DNA of 64,000 nt from Rhodococcus rhodnii (GCA_000720375.1 JOAA01000016.1:186001-250000); one strand, 5' to 3'; positions 32,833 through 42,343 are shown, numbered from the stretch's first letter. Made by a program: numbers and translations. The notes: a model not told the origin generated them from the sequence alone.

Positions 32833-34323
32833 TCAGTCCCTGGTCAGGAACGGCGTGAGTAACTCGGGCACGGCGTTCTCGGCCGCTCGCAGCCCGTCGG
32901 ACTGGTCGGCGTACCGGATCGTGTACGACCCGCTACCTGCGGCGATCGTCGCGGTCACGCTGATCAACCCGGCCCGGCGCTGGAAGATCGACTGCCTGAT
33001 GTTCCAGCCGATCACCCCGGTCCGCTGCAGCGCGACCGTGGACCTTGGCATGACGCCCCAGCGCACCACCAGGAAATCCCCGTCGATGGCGTGCCCGAGA
33101 CCGCGGTACTCGCCGTAACCGATCAGCGCACCCAACGGGATCAAGATCAGCAGCAGCTGTGCGATCCACCACGGCGTGAGGTCAAGTGTGGACAGTATGC
33201 CCAGGACCACCGCCGGGACCGCGGCACCGATCGTGTGCCAGAGAATCATCCTTCGGGCCGCGGCGGCCGGGTGCGTGATGAGGACTGTGTCCGTCGGCGG
33301 GCTGGCGTTGAGCACCGCCGACGCGACCTTGCGCGCGTCCTCCTTCGGCGCTTGCGGCAGCAGAAGGTCGGCGTCCAGCTCCCACTTGTCGTTGTCGTCC
33401 TTCTTCTTGGTCAAACCGGTCGCCACGGCCTTGACCCGCGCCCCGCCGGTGAGCCGGACCAACAGCGGCTCGTCCACCTGGACGCCACGCAGCCGCTTCT
33501 CCTCAATGGACACCGACCGTCGATTGATCAGTCCATATTGGACCCTGAGCGCGCCGCTCTGCCGGGTGATCTCGAAACCCCAGTAGAAGACCGCGTACAA
33601 CAGGACCGACAGCATCGTGGTCAGCACCAGGACGACCGCCCCGGTCGCCAGGATGGCGATCAGCAACGGCGTGCTCTCGTAGAACGAGACCAACGCCTTG
33701 ATCGGACCGGAGTTCCACAGGTCCACGTCCACGGTTCTGGCCAGCTGGAACAGCCCACCGACGAGCACGGCCACGGCGATGAACCCGAACCAGGTCAACG
33801 GCGCGTACCGGATCCACTGCGGACTGAACGTGGCCAGCGTGCCGGTCTGCGGCGCGATGTGGACCGGCGCGTCACCGCGGTGCAGAAGCAGTGTCCGCAG
33901 CCTTTCGGCCTCCCCCGCGGACACTGCTTCAAGCTTCAACTCGTCATCGGACTCGGCGACCTGCCGTCCCGTACCGATCGTGACCACGCTGAGGCCGAAC
34001 ATCCGATGGAACACATCCGCCGACATGTCCACGGCACGCACCCGGTCCTTCGGCAACGACCTGTGCTTGCGCACGAGCATGCCGCTGTGCAGCTCGACGT
34101 GCGTGTCCGTGATGCGGTAGCGGGTGGTCTTCCAATGCCACGCGTTCGCAACGAACAGGGCTACTGCGATACCCCCAGTGATCGCAGGCTCCCAGAAGCT
34201 GACCCGCTCCCAGCCGCGGACCAGCACGATCAGCGTGACCACGCCGATCACGGACAGCAGCGGCATCAGCGGCGCGACGAAGATGGTCCTCTTGTCCAGC
34301 TGCTGCCACGTCACCTCGGTCAT
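32833..34323 (-). CDS. Bacterial PH-domain membrane protein (YdbT-like)
   Basis: A 496-residue protein. Paired hydrophobic segments near residues 20-60, 170-250 and 360-400 alternate with three bPH2 domains, recognisable from RYRITDTHVELHSGMLVRKHRSLPKDRVRAVD and similar later stretches. The family has unknown function; in Firmicutes the YdbS/YdbT pair contributes to resistance to antimicrobial compounds. ATGA overlap with the upstream gene makes a two-gene operon. Confidence 0.88.
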   Translation of the reverse strand: MTEVTWQQLDKRTIFVAPLMPLLSVIGVVTLIVLVRGWERVSFWEPAITGGIAVALFVANAWHWKTTRYRITDTHVELHSGMLVRKHRSLPKDRVRAVDMSADVFHRMFGLSVVTIGTGRQVAESDDELKLEAVSAGEAERLRTLLLHRGDAPVHIAPQTGTLATFSPQWIRYAPLTWFGFIAVAVLVGGLFQLARTVDVDLWNSGPIKALVSFYESTPLLIAILATGAVVLVLTTMLSVLLYAVFYWGFEITRQSGALRVQYGLINRRSVSIEEKRLRGVQVDEPLLVRLTGGARVKAVATGLTKKKDDNDKWELDADLLLPQAPKEDARKVASAVLNASPPTDTVLITHPAAAARRMILWHTIGAAVPAVVLGILSTLDLTPWWIAQLLLILIPLGALIGYGEYRGLGHAIDGDFLVVRWGVMPRSTVALQRTGVIGWNIRQSIFQRRAGLISVTATIAAGSGSYTIRYADQSDGLRAAENAVPELLTPFLTRD

Positions 34324-34829
34324 GTCGCGTCCCCCGGAGTGGCCTCGGTGATCGCCGTCAACCGGTCGACGAGCTCAGCGGCCTCGTCCTGGCCGAGCCC
34401 CTGGATCTTCAACGGCCCGGACGCCGACGCCGTGGTCACCGTGACCGTGGCCAGCTTCAGGTACTGCTGCAGCGGGCCCCGCTCACTGTCGACGGTCTGC
34501 ACCCGGGACAGCGGAGCGATCCGCCACTCCCGCACCAGCACCCCGAACTGGACGTAAACCGCCTGGTCAGTGACCTCCCAGCGGTGCGCCCGATACTGCA
34601 GCCGAGGCGAGATGGCCGATTCGGCGACGGCGACGACCGCGATCGCCACCTCCACGATGATCATCCATAGTGGAGCGTCGGTGAAGTACAGCGCGATCCC
34701 GCCACCGACCAGCACGACCGCCCAGAACACCACACTCTGCAAGGTCCACCAGAGCACGGCCTTGGGATGCACCTGGTGCGCCGGCGGGCGTACCCGCAAC
34801 TGAAGGCGGTGGGATGTCGCTTGACTCAC
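34320..34829 (-). CDS. Bacterial PH-domain membrane protein (YdbS-like)
   Basis: A 169-residue protein. Two membrane segments (~30-75) precede one bPH2 domain with YRAHRWEVTDQAVYVQFGVLVREWRIAPLSRVQTVD. It is the usual smaller partner of the adjacent 496-residue protein. GTG 34829 is chosen; an in-frame ATG at 34865 is possible. Confidence 0.85.
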   Translation of the reverse strand: MSQATSHRLQLRVRPPAHQVHPKAVLWWTLQSVVFWAVVLVGGGIALYFTDAPLWMIIVEVAIAVVAVAESAISPRLQYRAHRWEVTDQAVYVQFGVLVREWRIAPLSRVQTVDSERGPLQQYLKLATVTVTTASASGPLKIQGLGQDEAAELVDRLTAITEATPGDAT

Positions 34830-34927
34830 TCCGCCACTATGCCCTGCCGCCCTGGCACCGGCCATGGACCGGAAGTACACACCGTGTCAGACCAAAGTTT
34901 GATTCGACGATCGGCGACAACCGGAAA

Positions 34928-34950
34928 CTGTCGGTCCCCGGGTGCAGGAT
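34928..34950 (+). promoter_or_regulatory. RecA-NDp/PafBC-type promoter of the ATP-dependent ligase gene
   Basis: CTGTCGGTC, 8 bases, CAGGAT (one mismatch to TAnnnT). The ligase ATG begins 7 bases after the -10, predicting a leaderless, damage-inducible mRNA. Confidence 0.6.
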
Positions 34951-34956
34951 GTCCTT

Positions 34957-36459
34957 ATGTTGCTCGCCGACGTCGTCACCACGTCCGCCGAGGTCGCCGC
35001 GACCAGGTCCAGGCTGGCCAAGGTCAAGGCGCTGGCCGGCCTGCTGGCCAAGGCAGGCCCCGGCGCGGTCGAGCCCGCGGTCGCCTTCCTCGCCGGTGCG
35101 CCGAGGCAGGGCAGAACCGGCGCGGGCTGGCGTACGCTCTACGACCTCAAGGCCACGCCGTCCACCGAGCCAGGGCTGACCGTGGAGCGCACCGACGAGA
35201 TCCTCGAAGAGCTCTCGCACACCTCAGGCAAAGGGTCCACGCAGAAGCGCGCCGACCTGCTCACCGAACTGTTCGGCGCGGCTACCGAACGCGAGCAGGA
35301 GTTCCTCCGCCGACTGATGACCGGCGAGCTCAGGCAGGGTGCCCTTGAGGGCGTGATGCTGGACGCGATCGCGTCGGCCGCCGACGTGCCCGGCGAGGCG
35401 GTGCGGCGTGCGTTCATGCTCTCCGGCAGGTTGACGGTCACCGCCGTGGCCGCGTTGACCGGTGGCGAGGCGGCGCTGACCGAGTTCAACCTGGAGGTCG
35501 GCCGTCCGGTACGGCCGATGCTCGCCTCACCGGCCGAGAGCCTGCAGAGCGCGCTCGACGAGCTCGGTGACGTTGTCGTCGAGTACAAAATGGACGGTGC
35601 ACGGATCCAGGTCCACAAGAACGGCGATGACGTGCACATCTTCACCAGAACGCTGCGCGAGATCACCGGCAGCGTGCCCGAGTTGGTCGAACTGGTGAAA
35701 GGCCTGCCGTGCCAGTCGGTTGTGCTCGACGGCGAGACACTCGCGCTGCAGGACGACGGGAAACCCAGGTCGTTCCAGGAGACCATGAGCCGGTTCGGCG
35801 CCACGAACCAGCGGGAACTGTTACTGCACCCGTATTTCTTCGACTGCCTGCACCTTGACGGTGTCGACCTGCTCGATGTACCGCTGCGGGAACGCAACAA
35901 GGCCTTGCGCGAAGCCGTTGGCGAGCGCGTGATTCCCGGCGGCACCGAGAACGTCGAGCAGATCCTGGCCGACTCGCTGGCGGCCGGGCATGAAGGCGTG
36001 ATGGTGAAGGCGCTGGATTCGGTGTACGCGGCGGGACGGCGGGGAAAGGCGTGGCAGAAGGTCAAGCCGGAGCACACTCTCGATCTCGTCGTACTCGCCG
36101 CGGAATGGGGACACGGCAGGAGAACGGGCTATCTGTCCAATCTGCACCTCGGTGCCCGTGATCCGGACGGCGGCCCGCCGATCATGGTCGGCAAGACGTT
36201 CAAGGGCATGACCGACGAGCTGCTCGCCTGGCAAACCCAGGAACTGCAGACGATCGAGTCGCACCGGGACGACTTCGCCGTCTACGTCCGCCCCGAGTTC
36301 GTCGTGGAGATCGAACTGGACGGCGCGCAGGTGAGTCCGCGGTATCCCGGTGGCGTCGCGTTGCGGTTCGCGCGCGTGCTGCGCTACCGGCCGGACAAGG
36401 ACGCGGCCGATGCCGACACCATTGACGCGGTCCGTGCGCTGTTGCCCGGAAAGGGCTGA
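34957..36459 (+). CDS. ligB: ATP-dependent DNA ligase (LigB type)
   Basis: A 500-residue protein. The N-terminal DNA-binding domain spans ~1-170. The adenylation domain has nucleotidyl-lysine motif EYKMDGARIQVHK (~210), RTLREITGSVPEL, DGETLAL and EGVMVKAL. The OB domain has WQKVKPEHTLDLVVLAAEWGHG. It seals nicks using ATP and resembles M. tuberculosis LigB (Rv3062) in length and layout. ATG 34957 fits the predicted transcription start; a GTG 15 bases upstream would overlap the -10. Confidence 0.92.
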   Translation: MLLADVVTTSAEVAATRSRLAKVKALAGLLAKAGPGAVEPAVAFLAGAPRQGRTGAGWRTLYDLKATPSTEPGLTVERTDEILEELSHTSGKGSTQKRADLLTELFGAATEREQEFLRRLMTGELRQGALEGVMLDAIASAADVPGEAVRRAFMLSGRLTVTAVAALTGGEAALTEFNLEVGRPVRPMLASPAESLQSALDELGDVVVEYKMDGARIQVHKNGDDVHIFTRTLREITGSVPELVELVKGLPCQSVVLDGETLALQDDGKPRSFQETMSRFGATNQRELLLHPYFFDCLHLDGVDLLDVPLRERNKALREAVGERVIPGGTENVEQILADSLAAGHEGVMVKALDSVYAAGRRGKAWQKVKPEHTLDLVVLAAEWGHGRRTGYLSNLHLGARDPDGGPPIMVGKTFKGMTDELLAWQTQELQTIESHRDDFAVYVRPEFVVEIELDGAQVSPRYPGGVALRFARVLRYRPDKDAADADTIDAVRALLPGKG

Positions 36460-36494
36460 ACTATTCGATTTGACCGCGACAATAGGTTGAGCAC

Positions 36495-37535
36495 GTGCGG
36501 GCAGTTGAGGTCGTCGACCTGGTCAAGAAGTACAAGAAGAATCCCAAACCGGCGGTCGCCGGGCTGAGTTTCGAAGTGGCGCCGGGCGAGGTGTTCGGCC
36601 TGCTCGGCCCGAACGGCGCGGGCAAGACCACCACGGTCGGCATCCTGACCACTCGCGTGATCAAATCCGAGGGTGACGCCCGGGTGCACGGCGTCGACGT
36701 CACGAAGGAACCGGCGACCGCGCGGCAACTGCTGGCTGTCGTGCCGCAGCGCAACAACTTGGACCGGTCGCTCAACATCAAGCAGAACCTGTTGTTCCAC
36801 GCGGCCTATCACGGCATGGGACGCGCGGAGCGCCACCGCAGAGCCGACGAGTTGTTGGAGCGGATGGGGCTGACCGATCGGGCGAACGACAAGGTCGACT
36901 TCATTTCCGGCGGGCAGTCGCAGCGCATCATGATCGCGCGTGCCTTGATGCACAAGCCGAAAGTGATGTTCCTGGACGAGCCGTCGACCGGTTTGGACCC
37001 GCAGGCACGGTTGTTCGTCCACGACCGGGTCAAGGAACTGCACGATGATGGCGTGACGGTCGTGCTGACCACGCACGACATGGACGAGGCCGCCAAACTC
37101 TGCGACCGCGTGGGCATCATCGACCACGGCAAGCTGCTGGCCCTCGACTCGCCCGCCGCCCTGACCAGAAACCTGCCTGGCAGCACGACAGTGAGCGTCA
37201 CCCTCTCGCTGGATTCCATCGATCCCGGCAAAGTCACCACCGCGCTCGAGGAAATCCCTGGCGTGGAACGGGTCGAGAAGATCGCGTCCGGCGGTCCTCC
37301 CATCGGAATGATGATGGGCGGCCCGCCTCCCGGTGCGCCGCCAGGAGGAATGCCACCGCCGGTACAGGAAACCGAGGGCCACTTCCGGCTCTACACCGAA
37401 GTCGAACCCGCGGTCGTGCTGCCCGCCGTGCTTCGCGCCCTCGGTGACCTGGGCTGCGACGTGAGCGACCTGTCGATCGGCACACCCAGCCTTGAGGACG
37501 TGTTCATCCACCTGACCGGCAGGGAGCTTCGATGA
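36495..37535 (+). CDS. ABC transporter ATP-binding protein (DrrA-like)
   Basis: A 346-residue ATPase. Walker A GPNGAGKTT (~38-46), signature ISGGQSQR, Walker B VMFLDEPSTGLD and the H-loop THDMDEA. The C-terminal ~120 residues hold a methionine/glycine/proline-rich insertion (MMMGGPPPGAPPGG) before the end domain. It forms an exporter with the coupled permease; substrates of such pairs are usually lipophilic drugs or lipids. GTG 36495 start. Confidence 0.92.
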   Translation: MRAVEVVDLVKKYKKNPKPAVAGLSFEVAPGEVFGLLGPNGAGKTTTVGILTTRVIKSEGDARVHGVDVTKEPATARQLLAVVPQRNNLDRSLNIKQNLLFHAAYHGMGRAERHRRADELLERMGLTDRANDKVDFISGGQSQRIMIARALMHKPKVMFLDEPSTGLDPQARLFVHDRVKELHDDGVTVVLTTHDMDEAAKLCDRVGIIDHGKLLALDSPAALTRNLPGSTTVSVTLSLDSIDPGKVTTALEEIPGVERVEKIASGGPPIGMMMGGPPPGAPPGGMPPPVQETEGHFRLYTEVEPAVVLPAVLRALGDLGCDVSDLSIGTPSLEDVFIHLTGRELR

Positions 37536-38335
37536 CCGCCGTCGACATGCCACGCGCCGGTCTCAGCGTCGCCATGCGGACGTTCTTCGTGGTGCTGTGG
37601 CGCGACATCTTCGTGACCTGGCGCGAGATCGTCCCGTTCCTCGCCCAAACCGTCATCCAGCCGTTCCTGACCCTGTTCATCTTCGGCAAGGTGCTGGCCG
37701 ACCTTGGCTACGTGCAGGGCGACTTCGCGGCGATCCTGCTGCCCGGTGTGGTGGCGCTGAACGGGTTCTTCGGCGCGTTGCAGAGCACGACCATGCCGCT
37801 GGTGATGGACTTCGCGTGGACCAGGGAGATCGAGGACCGGCTGCTCGCGCCCATCCCGATCCCGCTCGTCGCGATCGAGAAGATCATCTTCGGCGCGATC
37901 CGCGGCGTGCTGTCCGCCCTGGTGATGGCGCCCGTCGGATTCCTGATCCTGGACGACGTGACGTGGTCCGCGGGCTCGTGGCCACTGGTGATCCTGGTGA
38001 TCGTGCTCGGCTCGCTCGTCGGCGCCGCCATCGGGCTGGTGCTGGGCACGCTGGTCCCGCCGACCCGGATCAACGTCATGTTCGCGATCATCCTGGTGCC
38101 GCTGATGTTCACCGGCTCCACCCAGTTCCCGTGGCGTGGCCTGGAGAACCTCGAATGGTTCCAGGTGGTGTGCGCGCTCAACCCGCTCACGTACGTCAGC
38201 GAGGCGATGCGCGCCGAACTCGTCCCGCAAGTGCCGCACATCCCACTGTGGCTGGATCTCGTGGTGATGCTCGGCTCAGTGATCGTGTTCAGCGCGATCG
38301 GCATCAAGGGGTTTATGAGGCGGGCGCTCGACTGA
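37532..38335 (+). CDS. ABC-2 type permease
   Basis: A 267-residue membrane protein with six hydrophobic segments. It carries the family motif PLMFTGSTQFPWRGLENLEWFQVVCALNPLTYVSEAMR near the C-terminus. It is translationally coupled to the ATPase (ATGA). A terminator hairpin overlaps its stop codon. Confidence 0.92.
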   Translation: MTAVDMPRAGLSVAMRTFFVVLWRDIFVTWREIVPFLAQTVIQPFLTLFIFGKVLADLGYVQGDFAAILLPGVVALNGFFGALQSTTMPLVMDFAWTREIEDRLLAPIPIPLVAIEKIIFGAIRGVLSALVMAPVGFLILDDVTWSAGSWPLVILVIVLGSLVGAAIGLVLGTLVPPTRINVMFAIILVPLMFTGSTQFPWRGLENLEWFQVVCALNPLTYVSEAMRAELVPQVPHIPLWLDLVVMLGSVIVFSAIGIKGFMRRALD

Positions 38336-38344
38336 GCGCCCGCC
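38319..38344 (+). terminator. Terminator overlapping the permease stop codon
   Basis: 11-bp perfect stem GGCGGGCGCTC/GAGCGCCCGCC with a 4-base loop GACT. The stop TGA lies at the hairpin tip, 9 bases before the convergent phoH2 stop. Confidence 0.8.
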
Positions 38345-38352
38345 TTGGGGCC

Positions 38353-39750
38353 TTAGCCCGGGTAGTCCTCCAGCATCTCGGTGACCAGGGCCGCGATCGG
38401 GGACCGTTCCGAGCGCGTCAGCGTGACGTGCGCGAACAGCGGATGGCCCTTGAGCTTCTCGATCACTGCCGCCACGCCGTCGTGCCTGCCGACCCGCAAG
38501 TTGTCGCGCTGGGCGACGTCATGCGTGAGCACCACGCGCGAGCCGGTGCCCAGCCGCGACAGCACGGTCAGCAGCACGTTGCGCTCCAGCGACTGCGCCT
38601 CGTCGACGATGACGAACGCGTCGTGCAGCGAACGGCCGCGGATGTGGGTCAACGGCAGGACCTCGAGCATCCCGCGATCCAGCACCTCCTCGATCACCGG
38701 CTGGCTGACCAGCGCGCCGAGCGTGTCGAAGACAGCCTGCGCCCACGGCTGCATCTTCTCGCTCTCCGAACCGGGCAGGTATCCCAGTTCCTGGCCGCCG
38801 ACCGCGTAGACCGGCCGGAACACGACCACCTTGCGGTGCAGGCCGCGTTCCATCACCGACTCGAGGCCGGCACACAGCGCCAGCGCGGACTTGCCCGTAC
38901 CGGCCCGGCCGCCCAGCGACACGATGCCGACATCGGGATCCATCAGCAGGTCCAGCGCGATGCGTTGCTCTGCCGAACGGCCGTGCAGCCCGAAGACCTC
39001 ACGGTCGCCACGGACCAGCCGGACCTGCTTGTCCTGCGTGACCCTGCCCAGGGCGCTGGACGTACCGGCCAGCAGCCGCAGACCGGTGTTGCAGGGCAGC
39101 TCAGCCGCCTCCTCGACGCCGTAATCGGCCAGGTCGACGACGTTCTGCGCGAACAGGGCGTCGACGACTTCCTGAGCCACCTCGACGTCCGCCATGCCGG
39201 TCCAACCGGACGGCGTGACCTCCTGCGCGCGGTACTCGTCCGCGTTCAGGCCGACCGCGGCTGCCTTGACCCGCAGCGGGATGTCCTTGGTGACCAGGGT
39301 GACGATCTGGCCGGCGTCCTCGGCAGCCAGGTTGAGCGCGCACGCCAGGATCCTGGCGTCGTTGGAATCGGTACGGAACCCGGCCGGCAACACCGACGGA
39401 TCCGAGTGGTTGAGCTCCACGTGCAGCGTGCCGTCGGCCTCGCCGATCGGCACCGGCTTGTCGAGCCTGCCGTACCGCAGCCGCAGATCGTCCAGCATGC
39501 GCAGGGCGGTCCGGGCGAACCAACCCAGTTCGGGGTGGTGCCGCTTTCCCTCCAGTTCGCTGATCACCACGAGCGGGAGCACCACGCTGTGCTCTGCGAA
39601 CCGGGTCAGCGCCCAAGGGTCCGAGAGCAGGACAGAGGTGTCCAGCACGTAGACATGACGGGTGGGGGTGGTACGACGCGAGGCGCCGCGGGAGGAACTG
39701 CGGGAAGAACCTTGGCCGGCGGAACGCCTGGCCGAACGCGGTGCGGTCAC
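38353..39750 (-). CDS. phoH2: PhoH2: PIN-domain/PhoH ATPase fusion (RNA helicase-ribonuclease)
   Basis: A 465-residue protein. A basic serine/arginine-rich leader of ~30 residues precedes a PIN nuclease domain ([35 protein letters not shown]). The PhoH ATPase follows, with [15 protein letters not shown] (~290), the [17 protein letters not shown] loop and VIVDEAQSL. PhoH2 proteins unwind and cut RNA in an ATP-dependent way. GTG 39750 follows AGGGAG. Equivalent of Rv1095. The upstream leader contains several hairpins. Confidence 0.94.
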   Translation of the reverse strand: MTAPRSARRSAGQGSSRSSSRGASRRTTPTRHVYVLDTSVLLSDPWALTRFAEHSVVLPLVVISELEGKRHHPELGWFARTALRMLDDLRLRYGRLDKPVPIGEADGTLHVELNHSDPSVLPAGFRTDSNDARILACALNLAAEDAGQIVTLVTKDIPLRVKAAAVGLNADEYRAQEVTPSGWTGMADVEVAQEVVDALFAQNVVDLADYGVEEAAELPCNTGLRLLAGTSSALGRVTQDKQVRLVRGDREVFGLHGRSAEQRIALDLLMDPDVGIVSLGGRAGTGKSALALCAGLESVMERGLHRKVVVFRPVYAVGGQELGYLPGSESEKMQPWAQAVFDTLGALVSQPVIEEVLDRGMLEVLPLTHIRGRSLHDAFVIVDEAQSLERNVLLTVLSRLGTGSRVVLTHDVAQRDNLRVGRHDGVAAVIEKLKGHPLFAHVTLTRSERSPIAALVTEMLEDYPG

Positions 39751-40297
39751 GGCAACTCCCTGACGAACGCGGCACGGCGTCCGCTTTCCTCGTTGGGCCG
39801 GTACTGGCTCCCTGGTTTGACGACTCTCGCTTGGCTAAGCGCGTCGCCAACGGGGGCCCGGTGCCGGCCCCCTCGTGCTCGTCACTGCCACGACCAGGGC
39901 CTCCCGGGACAGGCCGCATGCGCACGACCCATCACTTCCGAAAGTTACCTGCGTTTCGGTCGGTGGCGCAGGCTGCCACACAGGTGATTCGCCAATTGGT
40001 CACCATGACGAAACACGCCGCAGGGCCCGTCCCGGGGTCCACGGAAGGGCATAAGGCCTGTTCAGAGTGGGTTCAACGGGCTCGACGCAGCCGCTTGTTC
40101 ACCCACCGAACATCCTCCTTACGGGGGATCGTGATCACATTCGGTAGTTGATCTTCAGGGCCGACAGGACCGTCCGAGCGCCTCGACGGCGCCGTGATAG
40201 CCCTGCGTAGCTGCCACAACGCGGAGCGCTGCGACGACTCGCCGGTCCGCAACTCGAAAATCGAACTACACCGTATTAGGGGATATTTGGAATTCGC
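39751..40297. other. Intergenic region; phoH2 leader with hairpins, no gene supported
   Basis: About 550 bases without convincing coding potential. On the phoH2 side, CGCTT/AAGCG (39828-39841) and GGGGGCC/GGCCCCC (39852-39872) form adjacent stems in what should be the phoH2 5' leader. The rest shows nothing I can name. Confidence 0.4.
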
Positions 40298-40355
40298 GGG
40301 TCACACAATCGTGGATATCGCGCGGTAATCCCGACATATGCCGAGTAGGTTTCAC
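40298..40355 (+). promoter_or_regulatory. Duplicated promoter region of chaplin-like gene 1
   Basis: GGGTCACAC box at 40298, GAGTAGG at 40343 and the start codon at 40420. The same elements occur before the second gene with identical spacing (45 and 77 bases). Confidence 0.55.
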
Positions 40356-40419
40356 CGCGAGAACAACGGGCGTCGCTCGAACTTCTCGAAAGATCCCCGA
40401 CTGCAGGAGTGTGGGAATA

Positions 40420-40704
40420 GTGTTGAAGAAGGCTGGTGTGGTTGCCGCGGCCGCGGCTGGACTGCTGATGCTCGGCGCTCCGGCTTTCGCCGGCGAGGCC
40501 CCGGGCCACGGCATCAACAACGCCAAGCACGGCCAGGTTGGACTCGTCAACCTGCACGACATCGACATTGTCAAGGACATCAACCTCAATGGTGTTCTCG
40601 GCGCTTGCGGCAACAACGTGGGTGTCCTGGGCGGCGCTGTGCCGATCCTGTCCCCGTCGATCACCGGCACGTGCGCTGCCGGCGGCATCGTCGACGGTGA
40701 CTGA
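40420..40704 (+). CDS. Small secreted chaplin-like protein, copy 1
   Basis: A 94-residue protein. The signal peptide (LKKAGVVAAAAAGLLMLGAPAFA) is cleaved near residue 24. The ~70-residue mature part is rich in Asn, Gly, Val and Ile: GQVGLVNLHDIDIVKDINLN, then a cysteine pair in ACGNNVGVLGG ... TCAAGG. The CGNNVxVxG pattern and cysteine spacing resemble chaplins/rodlins that form surface amyloid on aerial hyphae, but no exact family match is claimed. GTG 40420 has AGGAG 10 bases upstream and aligns with the copy-2 start. Confidence 0.7.
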   Translation: MLKKAGVVAAAAAGLLMLGAPAFAGEAPGHGINNAKHGQVGLVNLHDIDIVKDINLNGVLGACGNNVGVLGGAVPILSPSITGTCAAGGIVDGD

Positions 40705-40727
40705 GACCAGTAACGACTGGTAAACCA

Positions 40728-40770
40728 GCGCAAGGGGCGCCGGAGTTCTCCGGCGCCCCTTGCGCTTTTT
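40728..40770 (+). terminator. Intrinsic terminator of chaplin-like gene 1
   Basis: 18-bp perfect stem (GCGCAAGGGGCGCCGGAG and complement) with a 2-base spacer at the tip and TTTTT tail. Confidence 0.92.
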
Positions 40771-40923
40771 CGCGCCCTTCCCACCAATAGGTGACGGTGT
40801 TACGTGCAGTAATCCTCGCCGACCCCATCAACGACGTTCCCGCAGGCAGTGACCCTGAACCGGCGCAATACGACACGCCGGAAAAAGCGAAGATCACCGG
40901 AATAGGGATGATTCATCGCGCCC

Positions 40924-40980
40924 GGGTCACACGATGGTGGAATACGCGACCTTTGTCACCATGATTCGGAGTAGGTTCAC
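40924..40980 (+). promoter_or_regulatory. Duplicated promoter region of chaplin-like gene 2
   Basis: GGGTCACAC at 40924, GAGTAGG at 40969 and start codon at 41046, exactly the spacing seen for copy 1. Confidence 0.55.
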
Positions 40981-41045
40981 TCCGCAAGAGAGCAAAGGGC
41001 ATTGTTCTCCACTAACCGCCCTGGACCCATTTAGGAGTGTGTCAA

Positions 41046-41306
41046 GTGCTGAAGAAGGCTGGTGTTATCGCCGCCGCGGCGGCCGGATTGATGATGCTCG
41101 GCGCCCCGGCGTTCGCTGACATCAACAGCGCGCACAACGGTCAGGTTGGCCTGGTCAACCTGAACGACATCGACATCGCCAAGGACATCAACGTCAACCT
41201 GATCGTCGGCGCCTGCGGCAACAACGTCGGCGTTCTGGGTGCGGCCGTCCCGGTGCTGTCCCCGCAGATCACCGAGACCTGCGCGGCCGGCGGCATCGAC
41301 GACTGA
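41046..41306 (+). CDS. Small secreted chaplin-like protein, copy 2
   Basis: An 86-residue paralogue of the preceding gene. The signal peptide (LKKAGVIAAAAAGLMMLGAPAFA) is almost identical. The mature part has GQVGLVNLNDIDIAKDINVN, ACGNNVGVLGAAVP and the end TCAAGGIDD. GTG 41046 follows AGGAG by 8 bases. High expression is likely given strong terminators and clear ribosome-binding sites on both copies. Confidence 0.72.
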   Translation: MLKKAGVIAAAAAGLMMLGAPAFADINSAHNGQVGLVNLNDIDIAKDINVNLIVGACGNNVGVLGAAVPVLSPQITETCAAGGIDD

Positions 41307-41320
41307 CGTCGTACAACGTG

Positions 41321-41356
41321 AAATGGCCGGGAACCACGAGTTCCCGGCCATTTTCG
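41321..41356. terminator. Terminator between chaplin-like gene 2 and the prenyl synthase gene
   Basis: 13-bp stem AAATGGCCGGGAA/TTCCCGGCCATTT with a 7-base loop and TTTT tail on the plus strand. Confidence 0.88.
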
Positions 41357-41361
41357 TGTGT

Positions 41362-42156
41362 TCAGGAGCCGAATCGACGGTGCCTGATGGCGTAGTCACG
41401 CAATGCGCGCAGGAAGTCGGTGCGCCGGAAGTCGGGCCAGTAGGCCTCGCAGAACCACATCTCCGAGTGAGCGGACTGCCAGAGCAGGAAGCCGGACATC
41501 CGCTGCTCACCTGAGGTACGAATGACCAGGTCAGGGTCGGGTTGGCCGGACGTGTAGAGGTGCTCGGCGATGTGGTCGACGCTGAGCACCTCGGCCAGTT
41601 CCTCGATGGACGTGCCCTGCTCGGCGTGGGTCTGCAGCAGCTTGCGGACGGCGTCCGCGATCTCCTGGCGCCCGCCGTAACCCACCGCGGCGTTCACCAC
41701 CAGGCCGGACCGCCCCTTGGTGCGGGCGGCGGCGGCCGTCAACCGGTCGGCGGTCTCCGGCGGCAGGATGTCCAAAGCACCGAGGATCTGCAGCTGCCAC
41801 GGCAGTTCCGGCTCGGCGAGCTCGTCGACGACGTCGCCGATGATCTCCAGCAACGGCACGATCTCGGACTCCGGGCGGTTGAGGTTGTCCGTGGACAGCA
41901 GCCACAGCGTGACGACCTCGATGCCGGACTCCTGGCACCACTCGAGCAGCTTCGCGATCTTCGCGGCGCCGACTCGATGGCCGTCCGCGACGTCCGTGAA
42001 CCCGGCGGCCCGTGCCCACCTGCGGTTGCCGTCCAGCATCACGCCGATGTGCCTCGGCCGCCGCTTCAGGCCCTTCACCTGCGCCGACAGCCGCGCCTCA
42101 TACAGGCGGTACACGACGTCCGCGACACGCCTTCTGATCCAACTCCGACGATCCAC
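41362..42156 (-). CDS. Short-chain cis-prenyl diphosphate synthase (Rv1086-like, Z,E-FPP synthase)
   Basis: A 264-residue protein. Family motifs are VMLDGNRRWA (catalytic Asp ~42), NLNRPESEI, VVNAAVGYGGRQEI, DLVIRTSGEQRMSGFLLWQSAHSEMWFCEAYWPDF. It condenses IPP with an allylic diphosphate in cis for polyprenyl carriers. Its divergent placement beside hemolysin III matches Rv1085c-Rv1086, where the enzyme makes Z,E-farnesyl diphosphate; chain length here is inferred from synteny. Start GTG 42156. Confidence 0.9.
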   Translation of the reverse strand: MDRRSWIRRRVADVVYRLYEARLSAQVKGLKRRPRHIGVMLDGNRRWARAAGFTDVADGHRVGAAKIAKLLEWCQESGIEVVTLWLLSTDNLNRPESEIVPLLEIIGDVVDELAEPELPWQLQILGALDILPPETADRLTAAAARTKGRSGLVVNAAVGYGGRQEIADAVRKLLQTHAEQGTSIEELAEVLSVDHIAEHLYTSGQPDPDLVIRTSGEQRMSGFLLWQSAHSEMWFCEAYWPDFRRTDFLRALRDYAIRHRRFGS

Positions 42157-42343
42157 GACGACCGAGGGTACTGGGTAAAAGTGTCGTCGCCCCGGTCGGT
42201 AGCGCGGCTGAGCCGATCAGGCCAGGGATGTGTGGCCTATGCCTCACACGCATCCGTTGTCGCACAGCGTAAAGCTAAGAGTTCTCTGTGGAACCAGGGC
42301 TAGGGGTTTGGCACCAGGTTACGGTCCCGTAGCCTTGCGACTC

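Noticed and set aside
37597..39987. Very long plus-strand open frame (796 codons)
   Set aside because: It spans the end of the ABC permease and runs antisense through phoH2, and reads as Arg/Gln/His-rich low-complexity sequence typical of GC-rich shadow frames.
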